The translations under genes were made by a program, and so were the position numbers. A stretch of 64,000 nt of DNA, taken from assembly GCA_950295325.1 (NCBI GenBank), contig OX485809.1:40393081-40457080 (forward strand), given 5' to 3'. Source of the DNA: Polytrichum commune (Eukaryota; Streptophyta; Polytrichopsida; Polytrichales; Polytrichaceae). Every line of letters starts with the position of its first letter. The first letter of the stretch is position 1. The notes under the pieces are model-generated. The model ran no database searches, had not been told where the DNA came from, and saw only the letters and a program-made list of their open reading frames with translations. Below are positions 12,286 to 26,574 of the stretch, in pieces.

Positions 12286-13573
12286 GTGGTCCAACTCTAG
12301 TCCTCTTTGCTTGCTATCTTTAAAATGTGCAAGTGTCATGGTGGAGCATACGTAGGCTTTTCTGACTTAATGTCGGGTGATGTAAGCCTTTAAATTCCAT
12401 GGGATTTCGTCGTTTGCCTTCAAGTTGTCAAAGATCACACACACTGCATCAACCAACAGGGAAACCCGACCTCTAGTCATATGAACTGCTTGAAGTTCAA
12501 GACTTTAGGGAAATTTTCGTTCATTCCAGAGAAGTCGATGAAATATACCTCAAATCAATAAAGAAAAACCGAAAGATCACGACTTGTAACCGGTTGGACT
12601 TGGAAACACCAGGATTTTGACTAATTATGCCTGAAACTCTCCTTGGACACTACCCTGCATCGCAACATTTGTGCTAGTATGTAAGTTATAAGTACGTGAA
12701 CATCCTTCCATAGTCAAATCAATTTTGTCATCTCTGCACTTAATCCTCCAAGAAGTGGAGAACAGGGCAGTGCAGGAGGGTTAACTTGCATTTTATTTTA
12801 TTTTATTTTTTCCCTTTGTTATAGTTATCAAAAGACATGATTTGATCCTGCCATGGAAACTAATAAAGAACTGTCACGGTATGCGGCGTCGACGGCCGCA
12901 CCTTATCCGTTGGGTTTCATCCATCTAGATTTGGATGGATGAATCTAGATGTGGAGAGGAAGGCTCCTAAGTGAGGAGCCTCCTCCTTGGCTTGGCATTC
13001 TTGCCAAGTCAAGTCAAGTCTTGTGAGTGAGTGTGTGAAGAGAGCTTGTGTGAGGTGAAGATTACATGTTGTTGCAATAAATCTTGAGTTCTTCTTCCCC
13101 TACTTACACTCTTGGATTCTCCCGTGGTGGAGTGAGAGATAGCTTGATTTATTGTGTGCATTTGAAGAGAGATTTAGAGCTTTTATGAGTGTTTGACTCT
13201 CTTCCTTCTCACTTGGCAAGAATGCTTCATTTTTTATATTTTCTTCTTCATTCTTGATATATAACACACAAGGAAATGCGTGAGGACAAGGAGTGGCGGA
13301 GTTTTGAAGTATTGGAGCGGAGAACACCGTGGATTTGTGAACACGATCGCTATTTACACGACAGAACGGTGTATGCTGATTCAGCTGGCTGTCAACGGTG
13401 GAGAGTTTTATAAGGAAGGATTCTTGATGAGCTCAAAAACTGGGTTTATATGATAATAAACTTGTAGGGCAGTTTTGAATTAACTTAGGTCTGGATTACT
13501 TTGGTGGGTTATGCTGTCTTCCCACCTGAGTTTAGCTTAGCCTAAAAGTTCGTCCTTAAAACACAGCCTTTAC
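12286..13573. other. Intergenic, no gene recognised
   Basis: This is AT-rich DNA without exon-like structure. A GC-richer block at about 12875-13330 has short direct repeats (TCAAGTCAAGTCAAGTC-type and GTGTGTG-type) and might be an old retroelement terminal repeat, but I could not find matching ends or a partner copy. Confidence 0.35.
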
Positions 13574-14160
13574 CAGGGGTGGAGCCAGGGGGGGTGGGGG
13601 CTCAGCCCCCCTGATATCAATAGTCGAAAACTATTCCAAAACGACTACATATTTTTCTTTCTAATTTGTGCTTGCAATGTTGAAAATTTCGAGACATGTA
13701 ATACACCGTTGGATTTCAAGACCTTTCCAACGGTATATTACAAGCCCCTAAATTCCTAAAATCTTAGTTGGTAAAACCAAAAAAAATATGAAGTTCTTTA
13801 GCGACTGCAGAGCAAGCTGGTCAAAAGAACTGCAATGGGAAATCGATAGCGATTCTTTTTCGCAATGTTTCCTACGAGGGCATTGAAGGAAAGTCGGGCA
13901 TCTGCTTACTATTGGCCATGTCTATTGGCAGTGATTCGATGGTCAATTTGATGATCATCTATATCGAAAAGACCATTGCCAAAACTTTGGATATTAATGA
14001 CATTATCAAAAAATTTATAGGGATGTCAGCTCGACAAGTCCAAATCTCTCAATAAATAATCAAATTCGACCACTTATTGAATTTTGAAAATAAAATATAC
14101 ATTAGATATTTCCATATTTTGAGGTCAGCCCCCCTGGGTCAAAATCCTAGCTCCGCCCTG
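13574..14160. mobile_element. Non-autonomous hAT-like element (587 bp)
   Basis: The left end reads CAGGGGTGGAGCCAGG and then a G-rich run and CTCAGCCCCCCTGA. The right end is the inverted form, with GGTCAGCCCCCCTGGG followed by CTAGCTCCGCCCTG. This is the classic CAGGGGCGGAGC terminal repeat of plant hAT elements. The flanks GCCTTTAC (13566-13573) and GTCTTCAC (14161-14168) match at 6 of 8 positions, fitting an aged 8-bp target duplication. The interior has no transposase frame, so this is a deletion derivative or MITE. Confidence 0.82.
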
Positions 14161-17100
14161 GTCTTCACACCATCAATGCTATCTAATCCCGGGCCTAGTT
14201 GACAAAGGACGCGACATGGTTTAAAAGCGGAGGTTTTAAGCTTCAAGCACTGACCCTCCCATCAGTACCTAAAGATGAGGAAAGAAGTAGAACTTTTTAA
14301 AGTGTTGCCTCTGACCCTTGTGATTGGTTGCTTTTAGTCTTAGCATGTTAATCCAATTGATTTTGCAACAAACAATACTATAGACTCATGCAATAATGCA
14401 GGAAGTAACTTCTATTGCAAATGCAGAATATACAAGTGAAATATGTTACAACAATTGTCTGTAACTGTGTCCATCCTCTAGAACCACTAAAACTAGTATC
14501 TATGAGTCTATCATCCACACAAAACTAACTCAAATCTTCCTGTCTTGCTTGAGGTAACTCCTGCTTTCGACCATCCAGAAACTTATGGAGTTGAAACTTC
14601 CAGAAACACGGTGGTGAGCTGCTGACGTGGCGTAGGCCATGACGAGCTGCTAACGTGGCACATGCCGTGGAGTTGCTGCAGCGGAGCTGGAGAACGACGT
14701 GGCGTGGTGCTGACGTGGAGTTTAGCTATTAGAATAATCACGATTAATTACAACTAGACAACATAGCATTGAGAGCACGAGGAACTCAATTAACAAAAAC
14801 CAATGATAAGATATTATGACCCAACCCCACTTGACTTTTGGGCGTTGTGATTTTAAATGCTAAAGCCTATCCCACTTGTAAGGTTGGGCCCCTTCACAGA
14901 GCCTGTGGTTCGGTTCGGGCTATTTTGTGACCCGGTACGTAATGGTTGGTTTTGATTTTTCTCTGAATTCCTACTTGTGGTTCGTTTTAGTTGAGGAATT
15001 GTCACATCCACCCTAACACTGCACTCTTCTAAACCTCTCCTTGTTGTTGCTAAACTAATCTCCTAGTTCTGGTATCGCTCTCTCCACCACCGAACTACTT
15101 CTCTTGCTTTAGATTCACGAATCGAAGCACATGGAGTCTCTCACCAGGGTAGCAATCCCCCGCGCTTCCTGATTTCGCTATCATTTGGCAGAAACTAGCA
15201 CTACTTGAAGCTACAGTGCGGCAGAGTTCGGTTGCTTGTTGTGATCTCCAAGTAGTCGGAGGAATCTTGTTTAGCCTTTAGCAGATTCGGCAATGTCACA
15301 CAGAGTCCACTTATCTAAATCTCTACAGTAATCCGCACTAGTGTGATAGAAACCTAGCAAGTAGTCAGACCTCACATTATACAGCGAAATCAACAAAATA
15401 AAAATAAAATCGGCAACAACGGCAGCTGATATTTGCAGCGCTGCAAACAGTGCCCGAAATTAGCCAATGTGCACACAAACTAACCAATGCTCCAAGGAGC
15501 ATGTTTTCTCGCTTCTGTCTCGCAATGCACCGCATTGGACAAAGTCTGGTATACCAAATTAATTTCTTTGCCCCTTGTACACGAAATCTTGGAGGCCCTG
15601 GGCACATACACCAGGCCCTTGGGACCAATTGCAGTCTCCATTATACCTGAAAACCTCCCCTATGTATCATCTGAGCATCCAAGCATTTGTTCTGTGAATC
15701 ACATGGGAGCATTTTGGCATTTGAAGGGTTTAGAGTTTGAGCATTTGAAGAGCTTCTGAGCTCAACCTTCGAGAAGGGCAGTAGTGACAGAAATAAGGCA
15801 AAGCAAAGTGAGCAAAAACATGATGCAAGTTCAGTGAGTTCGGAGAGTGGTGGCAGACAGATGACCTGCATTGTGCATTGTGTAGTGGGGAAAAACAGGA
15901 GGAGCGCCACTAAATCCCCAAGAGCTTGTTGGATTTGCCGTTGTTGGAATCCGGTGTGCAGATTGCGGAGCAGGCAGTAAGTGGAAGTGTTGATTGAGTT
16001 CCATATTTAATGGCTGGTATCATTTTCCCGGGGATGTCAAGGGTAGCGGAAGCGGCATTTGATTGTTGCATTTTCGCAACTGATTTGATTTTTTAGCTTA
16101 ATCTAGGGAAGAATTCACCGTAAACTAACAACGATACAAGTCTAATGAAATCGCAGCATGATCACAAGTTTAGCCGAGCGCTAGAAACAATCGTGAGGAA
16201 AACTGGGTCCTGCCCACCGAAGCCAGGGTTGGAGGTTATTAACGTTAGGTTTTGGCCTGGACACGTGGCCTGCTAGGTAGGCTCGTCATTAGTTGACGCT
16301 GTAGGTGGGAAAAGTGGGTAAATAAAAAATCCTGCCTAGCCAAAAACCCCTTAGATGAAGTCAGGTGGGGCGGAGCCATTAGATTGAGTGGTAAAGCATT
16401 TTGAAATGGGAGGAAAAAACTATTCAACATGTCATTGCTTAGTAAATAAAACAATGAACATGTGTGAAAGCTATTTAATTAAATTCTATTTGAAAATCTC
16501 TCCAGCAAGTTCTTATAAGTGCACCAAGAAAATGCCCTTTCCATAACCGTGAGAGCTTTACATGATTTTGGTTATTTGGTAAAGCCATGTGGGAATGGGC
16601 CTTTATTTAGGTTGCAAAAAACAATAACCTCCAGATAGAGGGTCGTATCAAGTGAGTGCAGGAGTTACACTTAGGACAGGAAGACAGCATGGTAGGATAG
16701 ATGGATGTATATTTTAAGTTTTTTCATCCACATCCATATCCATCCTTACCACTGGAGACGCTATCCATCGTCTCCCTTCTCGCTCTCTCAGAATTCGAAG
16801 CAGCCCTTCTGCTGCTCCACCGGCGCAATCAAATTCTAGCCCCTGTCTCTCTTCGAAACTCTTGACCAAATCTCATAAACTTCCTGCACGCCGTCTCGTT
16901 CGCGGCCTTCCGAAAACCTTCCGAAATTTCCCGAATTTGTTTCTGCCTTTCCTGAATTTGTTTGAATTGTTTCTGAGTTCTCTCGGTGCTTAAAAGTTTC
17001 CGTGAGCTGAGGAGGTGGAAGCGCGTTGTCAAGCTCAAGGAAGGTGGTGTGTCGCCAAGCGGAGTGAGATTTCCACTGCATTGTGATGATGTGTTGCCGA

Positions 17101-17422
17101 GGTAATAATTCCATTTTTGTTTGTTTTTTTTCTTTTTTCTTTTCTTATTGCTTCTTGCACGCCCTGCTATTTTCTGATCTCAAGTTTCTTTGGACGCTTT
17201 GAATCGTTTTGAAAAGATTCTGAATTCCTGGTCTGCGAGAACATTTGCAGGTTGTAGGAGCGGGTAGGGTTTAACTGTAATTTGATGTGTGAACCAGGGG
17301 TTTAGGACGTCGTCGTTACAGAGGTGGTGGTTGTGGAAAGATGATGCAGCGAGTGGGGGTTGTGGTTCATCATTTGCATAGTGGGTCAGGGTGAGAGAGA
17401 AGCATTGGAGAGTAGAGTGGAA
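14161..17422. other. Intergenic and promoter side of the CRM gene; ACGTGG cluster
   Basis: No gene is recognised. Four ACGTGG boxes lie within about 100 bp (near 14625, 14654, 14697 and 14714), the core of ABA-response and G-box elements, though their repeated GCTGACGTGGC context may simply be a local duplication. From about 16750 on, the sequence is C/T-rich and then becomes the leader of the CRM gene. The stretch 15370-15760 has short frames only. Confidence 0.4.
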
Positions 17423-20400
17423 ATGGGAGGGCTTGCTGCCGTTGCGGCATTTCCAGTACGCCAATTAGGTCCCACGCGAAGCTCATGTCACCAGCTCTCA
17501 TCCGCTTCTTGTTACCTAGGCAGAGCCTCTAGGTCTTCGCTCCTTCTCTTCCTCCATCGCAGGAAGTTTCCTGTTTTGCACTTGAAGAAGGCCACACAGC
17601 ATTGTAGTAGTCTGCGGGTATGCGCTACGTCAGTCACAGAGCTGGACGGAGAGGAATCACCGCCCGTTAAGCCTGAGAAATGGAAGAGGCAAATTCCCAA
17701 TCCTAGAGAAAAATTCAGTTATCCTCAGCGAGGACAGAATTCTAACCTTGAGTTTCCCTGGAGATCAGCAAATGATGAGCCTTCGAGTGACAAGGGAAGC
17801 TCGAATAATTCTAGGCAAAAGCGTGCCTACACATCTGCACCTTCGAACCTTAAGCAGGATAAGTTACAAGAACCTAGGGCACGTAGTTTTGCACAACAGA
17901 GGCCTTCGGAAGGGAGGCGTCCGGCAAGGTTCAATACAGATGTGCCTTGGGACACAAACAGACGTTCGTTGGATTCTTCCAGAGATGATGATCAAGCTAC
18001 TTCTACGAGCAGGGGAAGAGGTGGCGAGACAGCGAGAGCAGGAGGACGATACACTGCGAAGAGTAGCACTTCTAGGAATTCACAGTATGACACTGGACGC
18101 AACATGCATAGGGCGCCATGGGAACAAGGGCCGCCTCGAGCTGGTAGAGCTGTTTACATGGACACCAGACCACCGGTTCCAGTAGATAGGGATTTTGAAG
18201 ATGATAAAGTGATGGAGGATTTCGAAGCAGATGAAACTTATGACAAGGACACAGAATTTGGCATGAATGATCCTCTATATCGGACCGAGAAAACTGCTAT
18301 GGTTCGAATTGTAGAGAAGCTGCGCAACATTCAGAAAAACAATAATGCTGCTACAAGACCAGAAACGGATTCCAATAAGAAGCTTCTTGCTACAGATACT
18401 TCAATCTTTCTGCCGAGGTAGATACCCTATGGGGACGGAATGTTTGGACGTTAGTCTGGATTTCGATGTTGAGCTGATTACGTAGTCTTTGTTATTGTTA
18501 TGGGGTCCTGAAGTACAGGGAGATTTTACTCGTTGGTGCCAACTGGGAGGTTATGGACCCTTTGTTGATGAAAAATCCAATATTTAGAGAATTTTAATAC
18601 TTGTTCTGCTTTCATAATACATTCTCTTGCTTGACCATCATAATAAAAAACTTAGTTCTACTTCATTGATGTTATGTGGCAGTGAGTGTTCTTAGTCAGG
18701 CATGGATACTTATTTGTTAAATTGCAGACCTGGCGTTCCAGCAAGCCCAGGATTGGATAGAAGATGGAGCAATGCTGACCATCCTGTGCCAAAGCGAGCA
18801 GGACACGCTTCAAGTGATCCGTGGCAGCTGAAGGATGCGTCCTTCCCTTGGGAGAAGAATGAGGATGAGATGGACCAAGAAGAGGAACCCGTTGAGAAAA
18901 AGAAGAAAGTCAAACCACCCTCTATGGCAGAGCTTACAATACCGCAAGATGAGCTTAAGAGGTTACGAGGACTTGGATTGATGGTAAGACAAAGGCTAAA
19001 GATTGGCAGACAGGGCGTTACTCCAGGCATTGTGGAAGCAATACACAATGGGTGGCGCACTTGTGAGATAGTCAAAGTGAAATGTGATGGCCCCTGTGCG
19101 CTGAACATGAAAAGAACTCACGAAGAACTTGAGGTTAGTAGTGTTCCGAACCAGTCTTCTGGTCCCCCTTGGAACAGGCTTATCACTTTGGGGGGAAATG
19201 CTTTATGCATTACATAATGCATACTGGTTGTACATCTGGCTTGTGTGCTTCAAATGGGCTCACTATTGTTGAGCACAAAACTTCAATGTGTATGGAATGT
19301 GGTCTTTTGTTCATTAGCAGAACCAGAGGTCTTCTCTATACAGTTTGTGCTCCCTTTGGAACTCATACGTTTAAAGCGTTTGAAACAATTATCAAGACTT
19401 TTGCGGATTCCTAACAGGGAAGCTTGTCAAATCCTTCTTAGCAAAAATAGGGTGCTTTCTTGATATCATAGATCTATGAATACCTGCATGCTTTCTGTGT
19501 CACCTGATACTTCACATACTTTGCACCCTGATTAGGAGGTTCTATTTTGACTGGATGTGACTTTGCAGAGTTTAACAGGTGGTTTAGTGATATGGCGGTC
19601 AGGGAGTGCAGCGGTAATCTACCGTGGGAAGGACTATGTTCCTCCCTCGTTGCTCCAGATGCAGGAAAGGGTGGAGGCAGAGAGGATGAAACTTATGTCA
19701 CTTGATTTGGATGAGGATGATGAAGAGGAGGTCAAGGAAGGGGAGACATCTGATAGTGGAGATAATGACTTGGGGGAAAGTGCGACACCTGATTTAGGTT
19801 AGCTATTTCAACCTGGTTGTCTATACGAATGTTCATCAAATTCAATCCTCACTAGGGACTGTGCTCTTGTATATTGGTGGGTTACTTTAAATCAGTCCAC
19901 TGGAATTGTCAAGTACCTCTGATCCTTTTTCTTTGTTGAGCACTTGAGAAACTTATCTCATATGGTTTGAAAACAGTTGGAGATGGGAAAAGCCCTGCGC
20001 AGTTGAAGAAGGAGCAAGAGCTACAAATGGTGGAGGAGATTTTAGAAGGACTTGGGCCTCGGTATGCAGATTGGACTGGGCAGAGACCTGTGCCTGTTGA
20101 TGGGGATTTGCTACTTTCTCCAGACTTTGAATTCAAGCGACCCTTTAGGCTACTTCCTTATGGAGTGAAACCAAAACTCAATAACTTTGAATTGACAGAG
20201 CTGCGCCATCTAGCACGACCCATACCTCCCCATTTCGTTCTTGGTTAGTATCTGAACTTTGAGTCTGGATGTCATGTGTGAAGGCTGCGAATGCATTTTG
20301 GCAATATGTCCTAATTTTTCCTGCAATTCTGAAATGATGTATGACTGCATGTCTGCATTTGTAGCAATCGACAAGGATACGTGATTTGGAGATCCTCTGG

Positions 20401-20668
20401 CCTTAGGAGTTCTGAAGATTACACAAGCTTTCTTAATTTTTTTTTGTCTCATCACAAGAAACATGTCTGATCATCTAAGTACTGTCTGTGCTGAACAGGC
20501 AGAAACAAGGGGCTCAGTGGACTGGCTGCAGCTATTGTCAAGTTGTGGGAGAAGAGTGAGATTGTCAAACTAGGTGTTAAAAGGGGTGTACAAAATACCA
20601 ACAATGAGCGAATGGCTGAAGAATTGAAGGTCTGTTCTATTTTCGATTCAACCTTTTTATTATGTATA

Positions 20669-20705
<37 letters not shown>

Positions 20706-23700
20706 CATGGAACACCACTCTCAGACAATTTGAAGTCTGCGAAAGCTTGATAAAATGTCCGCCTGTGGTTGATTTTCTTGAGATGGTGGTCTGCAGAGGC
20801 TTACAGGAGGAGTTCTTATAGCAAGGGACAAGGAATTCATAGTCTTATTTCGAGGAAAAGATTTTCTTCCTCCTGCTGTTCAGGCAGTTCTAGAGGAGAG
20901 AGATCGTATGGCTCGAGCTCTACAGGAGGAGGAAGAAAGGGTTCGTATGGGTGGTCGTAGCAAGATTGTGCAGCTTGCAAATGTACAATCAGAATCCAGG
21001 TACAAGGATACTAGTATTTTTTTTATCACACTTGTCCATTGTTATCTAAAGATCAGTGTTGTTCTTCTCAATCGGCTGCAATTTCCTTTTCAGCAGGTAG
21101 CCAGCCAGCTGCATAAGGTTAGAGTCAATTGTATCACAGGGGTTGTCCTTCACAGTAACAATCTTTCCATTCGGTGTCTTGTTCATTGAACACTGCTTTG
21201 AATATTTTTGAAGGATTACCTGATTACTGTGATGTGGATAAAGCTTTCTATTGTAGTTTCCCACATTTTAAGGTTTCCATTCTTTAATACAAGTGGCATT
21301 TCTTGGCTGAAGTTTTTGATGTGCATAGTACTGGTACTGTCCTCTTTCACTTCCTCTCCTCTGTTGATTGCTGCCAGCTGCCTTCAGATAATTGTGACAT
21401 CATGTTATTGGCAATGGGCTCCTGCAGTGGCATGATGTTCTATTGGGCACAAGTATAGTGTTTTTTTGTGCTCTTTACTTACGTTCCTAGACTTTACAAA
21501 TGTTATCTTTTATGGACCTTATATCAGTGATGGTTGATTTTTGTGTTTTTCTCTTGTGGTCTGTTATTCACTTCATCACATGTGTCTTTTAGGTCCTTAT
21601 TGTGGATTGCTCATTTTTTTCCCTCTATCATGGACAGCAAGGTAGGAACTCTGGAAGAAGCCTTGCAAGCAAAGGCTGCATGGGAATCCTGGCAAAGTAG
21701 TGAGGGACATCGCAAAGAAAGAATTGCTGCTCGAAAGGCTGCAAGATTTCAAGCCACTCAGAAGATAGAGAGAAAAGTGATGCTTGTAAGTGTATCTTAC
21801 CTCTTGCATTGAAATTTCACTTTAAGGCAACTTGCTTACAAACAGGAACTTGTGATGTTAAAAACATCACATTGGGATGATGGACTGCACAAAAATTACA
21901 TTGCATCAATAGCTTTGATTCAGGTCACTATCACATTGATTCCTGTATCTAGCGCACTCTTCTGAACACTGACTTAAATTTTTTTTTGATGTCTCTTCTC
22001 TCAGGCTTCTCAGAAGAAGCTAAAGGCTGAGAGCGAATTAGCAAAGTTAGACTCAAAGATGAGGCTTGCTGGGGCCCCTATAGATAGGGAGCATCTTTCA
22101 GATGAGGAGCGGTATATGTTTCAGAAGTTGGGCTTGCGAATGAAGGCCTATCTCCTCCTAGGTGAATCTAAACTCAACATTATTACTTGATATTGCAGAG
22201 AATTGGCATTAGAAGGCAAACACATACTTGAACATGTCAGGTATCATTGAAATCAAGCAACTGTATCTGTCAGAGGCCTGTATTCCTGACTGGTAACCAG
22301 GAGTTTAGTTATCTGCAGGACTGTTGACTTGGAAACTTTTGAGAAGTGAGTTGCAAGGGCCATCAAGGAGGAGGGTGTTTTATTATGTCTTCCTTTGCAG
22401 AGTGCTCTCTCCTGTCAGTTTTGATAGCTGGTTAATTTAGTATTTGAATGTCCTTGGTCCTCATCAGTTTCTTTCCTTGTACTGTACTTTGTGAAAAGAG
22501 GATCTGCATTACCTAATGTGGTCATCTTGTTTGATTAATGCAGGAAGGAGAGGAGTATTTGATGGTACTGTGGAGAATATGCATTTGCATTGGAAACACA
22601 GAGAGCTTGTTAAAATCTTGGTGAAGGCACCCTTAGATGAGGTTGAGCAAACTGCTAGGATGCTTGAAATTGAGAGTGGAGGGATTCTGGTTGGCATCAT
22701 TACCACCTCAAAAGGACAAGCTGTTATTGTTTACCGCGGCAAGAACTATCAGCGTCCACCTGAACTAAGACCTAAGAATCTGCTCACAAAGAGGCAGGCC
22801 TTGAAACGCTCTCTTGAGGTCCAGCGAATGCGGGTACATTGTCATGCCATAATCCATACATGTGTTTCTCCATTTTTTTCATAGCGTCTCATTCATTTTG
22901 TTGTGAATAACTGGATCCTGACATGTTCATACAGCAACACCATGCTTACAAGGGATCTGGCTATAATAGCAAATTTCTTACTGTGAGGGTGTACCTGTTT
23001 ATTGCACACTTAAATATGTTTAAGGTCTGCAAGTCTGACTGGGGAATCAGTTGCAATAGGACATTAGAGAGTAATTTGCTACTTGTTGTTTTATTTCACT
23101 ACTGCACATTGGTTTCTTATCTCTTATTGTCATTGCAGTCTCTGGAGAAGCATATAGAGAAGCTGGAAGAGGAGATTGAGAAGATGCAAGTAGGTCTGGT
23201 ACGTTATCTCATTGTCACACATACATCCTTTTATTATCAGTGTTATTGCACTCTATTAGGCATCAATAAAGCTGAGACTGGTGCGCATCTATTCTATGTC
23301 ACAAAGGATCATTGATTTGGTTCAGCAACCTCCCGTATTCTCAGAAGGTCCTTCCATTTTCTCAACCAATCCTAGTATGTCTTGGTCATCCCACTGTTGT
23401 CCAAGTGTTACTGCAGCTTGGATTTGAGCGGCCCCACGCTGCCTCATTTGTATTACTCACAACTTTTTATCTGACTACAAGTGGATAGATTTTGATAGAT
23501 GGGCCTTAGTGATATATTCAAACTTTGCAAAAGTGCCTAAACTGCTATGGCTTGGAAGAGGCTTGCAGTAGAGTCTCTGCTGCTGGCATGGGTAGAAGCT
23601 GAATTGACAAATAGTTGAAGCAGGTGTTACTTTACTGAGCCATCAGATTCTGCAGACCTCTTAATTAATTCTTCATGGTTTTGTAAGTTGCTGGTACTAA

Positions 23701-25087
23701 TGTCGAAATCTGGATGATTTTGTTGAGCAGAAGAAAATGGAGAGTTCAGATGAGGACCTTGAGGATGAAGATTCAGGAGGATCATTTGATGATATTGATG
23801 ATGCAGAATTAGGGCTAGAAACATATAACAATGAATATAGTGGAGATGAACCTCCCCTCTTCAAAGGGGACCAGCCCAAAAATAAAGTTAAACTAGATCC
23901 CATTTTCAGGGCTGAGCCACTGACACGGAAAGAACGGTCAGCTCTTCGGCAACAAACATTGAAGCTGGGCAAACCTGCTCATTTCAACATCGGTAAGTAC
24001 CATTCACATTTGTGGTTATCTGTGGTTATTTGTGGTTCCATGTCATTGAAAGTTTGGTCAGTGAGGCTTGTATGAGGCTTGTAAAGGTTTTCTTATTTTC
24101 TCATTTGAAAGGTTCACAGATATCTTTATATACACCCTCAAATTTTTTGGATACTGACAATCTGAGACTGGTGCACTAAAACAGGAAAAAACAATGTGGA
24201 GGAAGGCGTGACAAAATCAATCCGCCTCTACTTTCAAAAGCATGCGTTTGTCAAAGTTGGTGTCAAGGGCAGATCTCGGGGCACCACTGTGGCAGAAATT
24301 GTGGAAGCAATCGAGGTATTTTCATGTCCCTGTGTTGATGCTATAGAAAACCAAGAGTTGTCAGCTTTGATGTGACTTACGAAATGGCTCTATCATTTTG
24401 ATGATGTTCTGCCATTGATCTTTACACGAGCTCTGGTTGAAGGTATCATTATTCTACTGTGAGATGTCTGATCATGTCCATACACCAAATTGAAGTCTAG
24501 AGGCTCTGATTTTTTGTCATCATACTACACACCACTGCTTTGAATGAATTAGACTCGCAGTCATGTTTTTAATTGTTCACACGAGTTTTCAGTCTCTCAC
24601 ATCTGCATTTTATTCTTTCACCTGGTTTGTTCAGGAGACTACAGGGGGTATACTTATCTCAACAGAACCAAGCAAGCTCATATTTTATCGAGGGTGGCCT
24701 GCTGGTGAAGAACGCCCAGACATGTCCACAGATGAGGAAGGAGATGGGGCTCTTCACAAAGAGGGTCAAGACTCAATGGCCATTAACAACCTTATCAAGG
24801 AGTCGTCTGCTTCTCTTGAGCAGTCTAACATGCATGACAAAGGGGACGATGGGGCTGAAGATGGAGAGGACGATGGCTTGGTAGATGAAGACGACATGGG
24901 CATTGATGCTTGGGATGAAGAGGAGTTTGATGAAGACGAGCCAGAAAATGAGGGTGAGCTTGATGGAGATGAGACACAATGGTTGGAGTTTGATGAGAGC
25001 GATAGTGAACACTATGAACCAGACAATCTGACCCTTGAAAGGGTGAATGTGGCAGCAGATCACACTGACCAGTCAAACTCTGGATAG
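17423..25087 (+). CDS. CFM2: Four-CRM-domain chloroplast group II intron splicing factor, CFM2-like
   Basis: Thirteen exons join with consistent phases: 17423-18417, 18728-19133, 19569-19797, 19977-20243, 20499-20629, 20797-20999, 21638-21785, 22005-22161, 22544-22833, 23139-23189, 23731-23992, 24185-24315 and 24635-25087, giving about 1240 residues. The N-terminus is Ser/Arg-rich with few acids, as in plastid transit peptides. Four CRM RNA-binding domains fall at about 397-500, 593-705, 815-915 and 1020-1110. Each has its Gly-rich loop ([32 protein letters not shown]) and a closing GG(L/V/I)..YRGK or FRGK strand; the last reads FYRGW. Four CRM domains point to CFM2 rather than the three-domain CRS1/CFM3 group. 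Such proteins bind group II introns of plastid transcripts. The tail of about 125 residues is strongly acidic. The end of exon 10 could also be 9 nt later. ATG 17423 is the first in-frame ATG. Confidence 0.9.
20668..20706. repeat. TG/TA microsatellite in a CRM-gene intron
   Basis: A TG dinucleotide run changes directly into a TA run inside the intron after CFM2 exon 5. It has no coding effect. Confidence 0.85.
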
Positions 25088-26574
25088 AATGAAAGGTGAC
25101 ACCCACTTATGCAAATGTGACATGATTGAATAGGATAGAATTTTCCCTCTAGTATTCTTGAGGGCACATTATTGATTCACTTACATGCTCAAAAGTTTTG
25201 AAAAGAGTAGAGTTATCCTTAAAGTAAAGCAGATGAAACCATGGATTTAGTCCCAAATTCTGCGTCCATGAGAATTAACACAAAGTCACCCAGTTTTTCT
25301 TAGTGCTCAGATTACCATACACAAAGACTTGTGTTGGGCTACTAAAAACTGGCTTTTGAGCTTGTCCTACTAGGATGGGTGGGCCAAGCTAGTCTTGCAT
25401 TGGCTGATCCAAGATTTAGGATGCTGGGTCCCATGCATTCCCTATTTTAGATCTTAAAATTCTCTCAAAAGTTTTTGAGGTGGAAAGAGGAGGTCCCAAA
25501 AGTTATACCCAACTTCAAATAAGGCTCCGATGCACAATAAGCTCTTAACAAAAAGTTTTCTCAAAGAAATCAAACCCACGGTTTCGTCCCTCTTTGAGGG
25601 ACTTTAGAGATAATTCTTTTGAATGTCTTGGAATGGAATGTGTTGTTCTTTTGAATAGGGTAGAACATGATTGAACATACTCACGGCAAGATATTAGTAA
25701 GTGCACTTGAATGCCAAGTGTCATGAGGTGACACTAGTAGTGAAGTTGTTGATTATAAGTGTAACCTACCACTCAACCTCAAAATAAGGTAAGTGACATC
25801 ATTACGCATGCGACACTAAATGCCAGAAATGGTGTAGTGTGTGGCCTGCGACCACACCAGGCCCATTCACAGAGCCTCACTGCCGATCTTGTGTGTTATC
25901 ACAGCAAGCTCATGAGCGCTTGAAGAACAGATCAATGCTGCCACTGCTGTGTGAGATTGATTTGTTGTCTTGAAATTGAGTTTGCAAGTTCAACTCTTAA
26001 GCTACCAAAGACGATGATGCGACACTCATTTCTGTCGATTCTCCCAAATATAATTCCAAGTTTTGTGGCAGTCTCGTGATTTATGAGGCTATTCTCTCCA
26101 CAGAAAACAGACTGTTGGAGTGAAGTGACTTGCGTGTGTTTCATCATCGGTCTATGGGGTCGAAGGAACTAAGGTAGATGGGTCTTGAATGGTTGATTTT
26201 TTTTTCCCAACTAGCCCACTTTGCCTACAATTTGAACATGCGAATCCAGATTAACATTTTAGTCACTTTCCTCATAATTTTAGGAGCTCAAATGATTGTC
26301 ATCTTCGTTATAAAAGTGAAGATGCTCATGCTCATTAAATGGTCATGTAGGTTCCCCCCAATTTTGTTGACTATGGAACTGAGAATGGATATCATATTTT
26401 GCACACACTCCAGTCTTTCTTAATCACATGTCTTTTCTATATATGTTTTGGAGCCACACCAAAAAACATATCCTACTATACCAACAAGCCTATGTCTAGA
26501 AATTACTCAAAACCTTCCATATAAATCAAGCTCATTCATTATATGCCCCTATGATTGGACGTAATAAAATCCAC
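25088..26574. other. Intergenic region after the CRM gene
   Basis: The first part is the presumed 3' untranslated region. A small palindrome, GTGTCATGAGGTGACAC, sits near 25719. I see no gene. The region from about 26180 may be older retroelement sequence continuous with the copia remnant, but no motif supports it. Confidence 0.4.
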
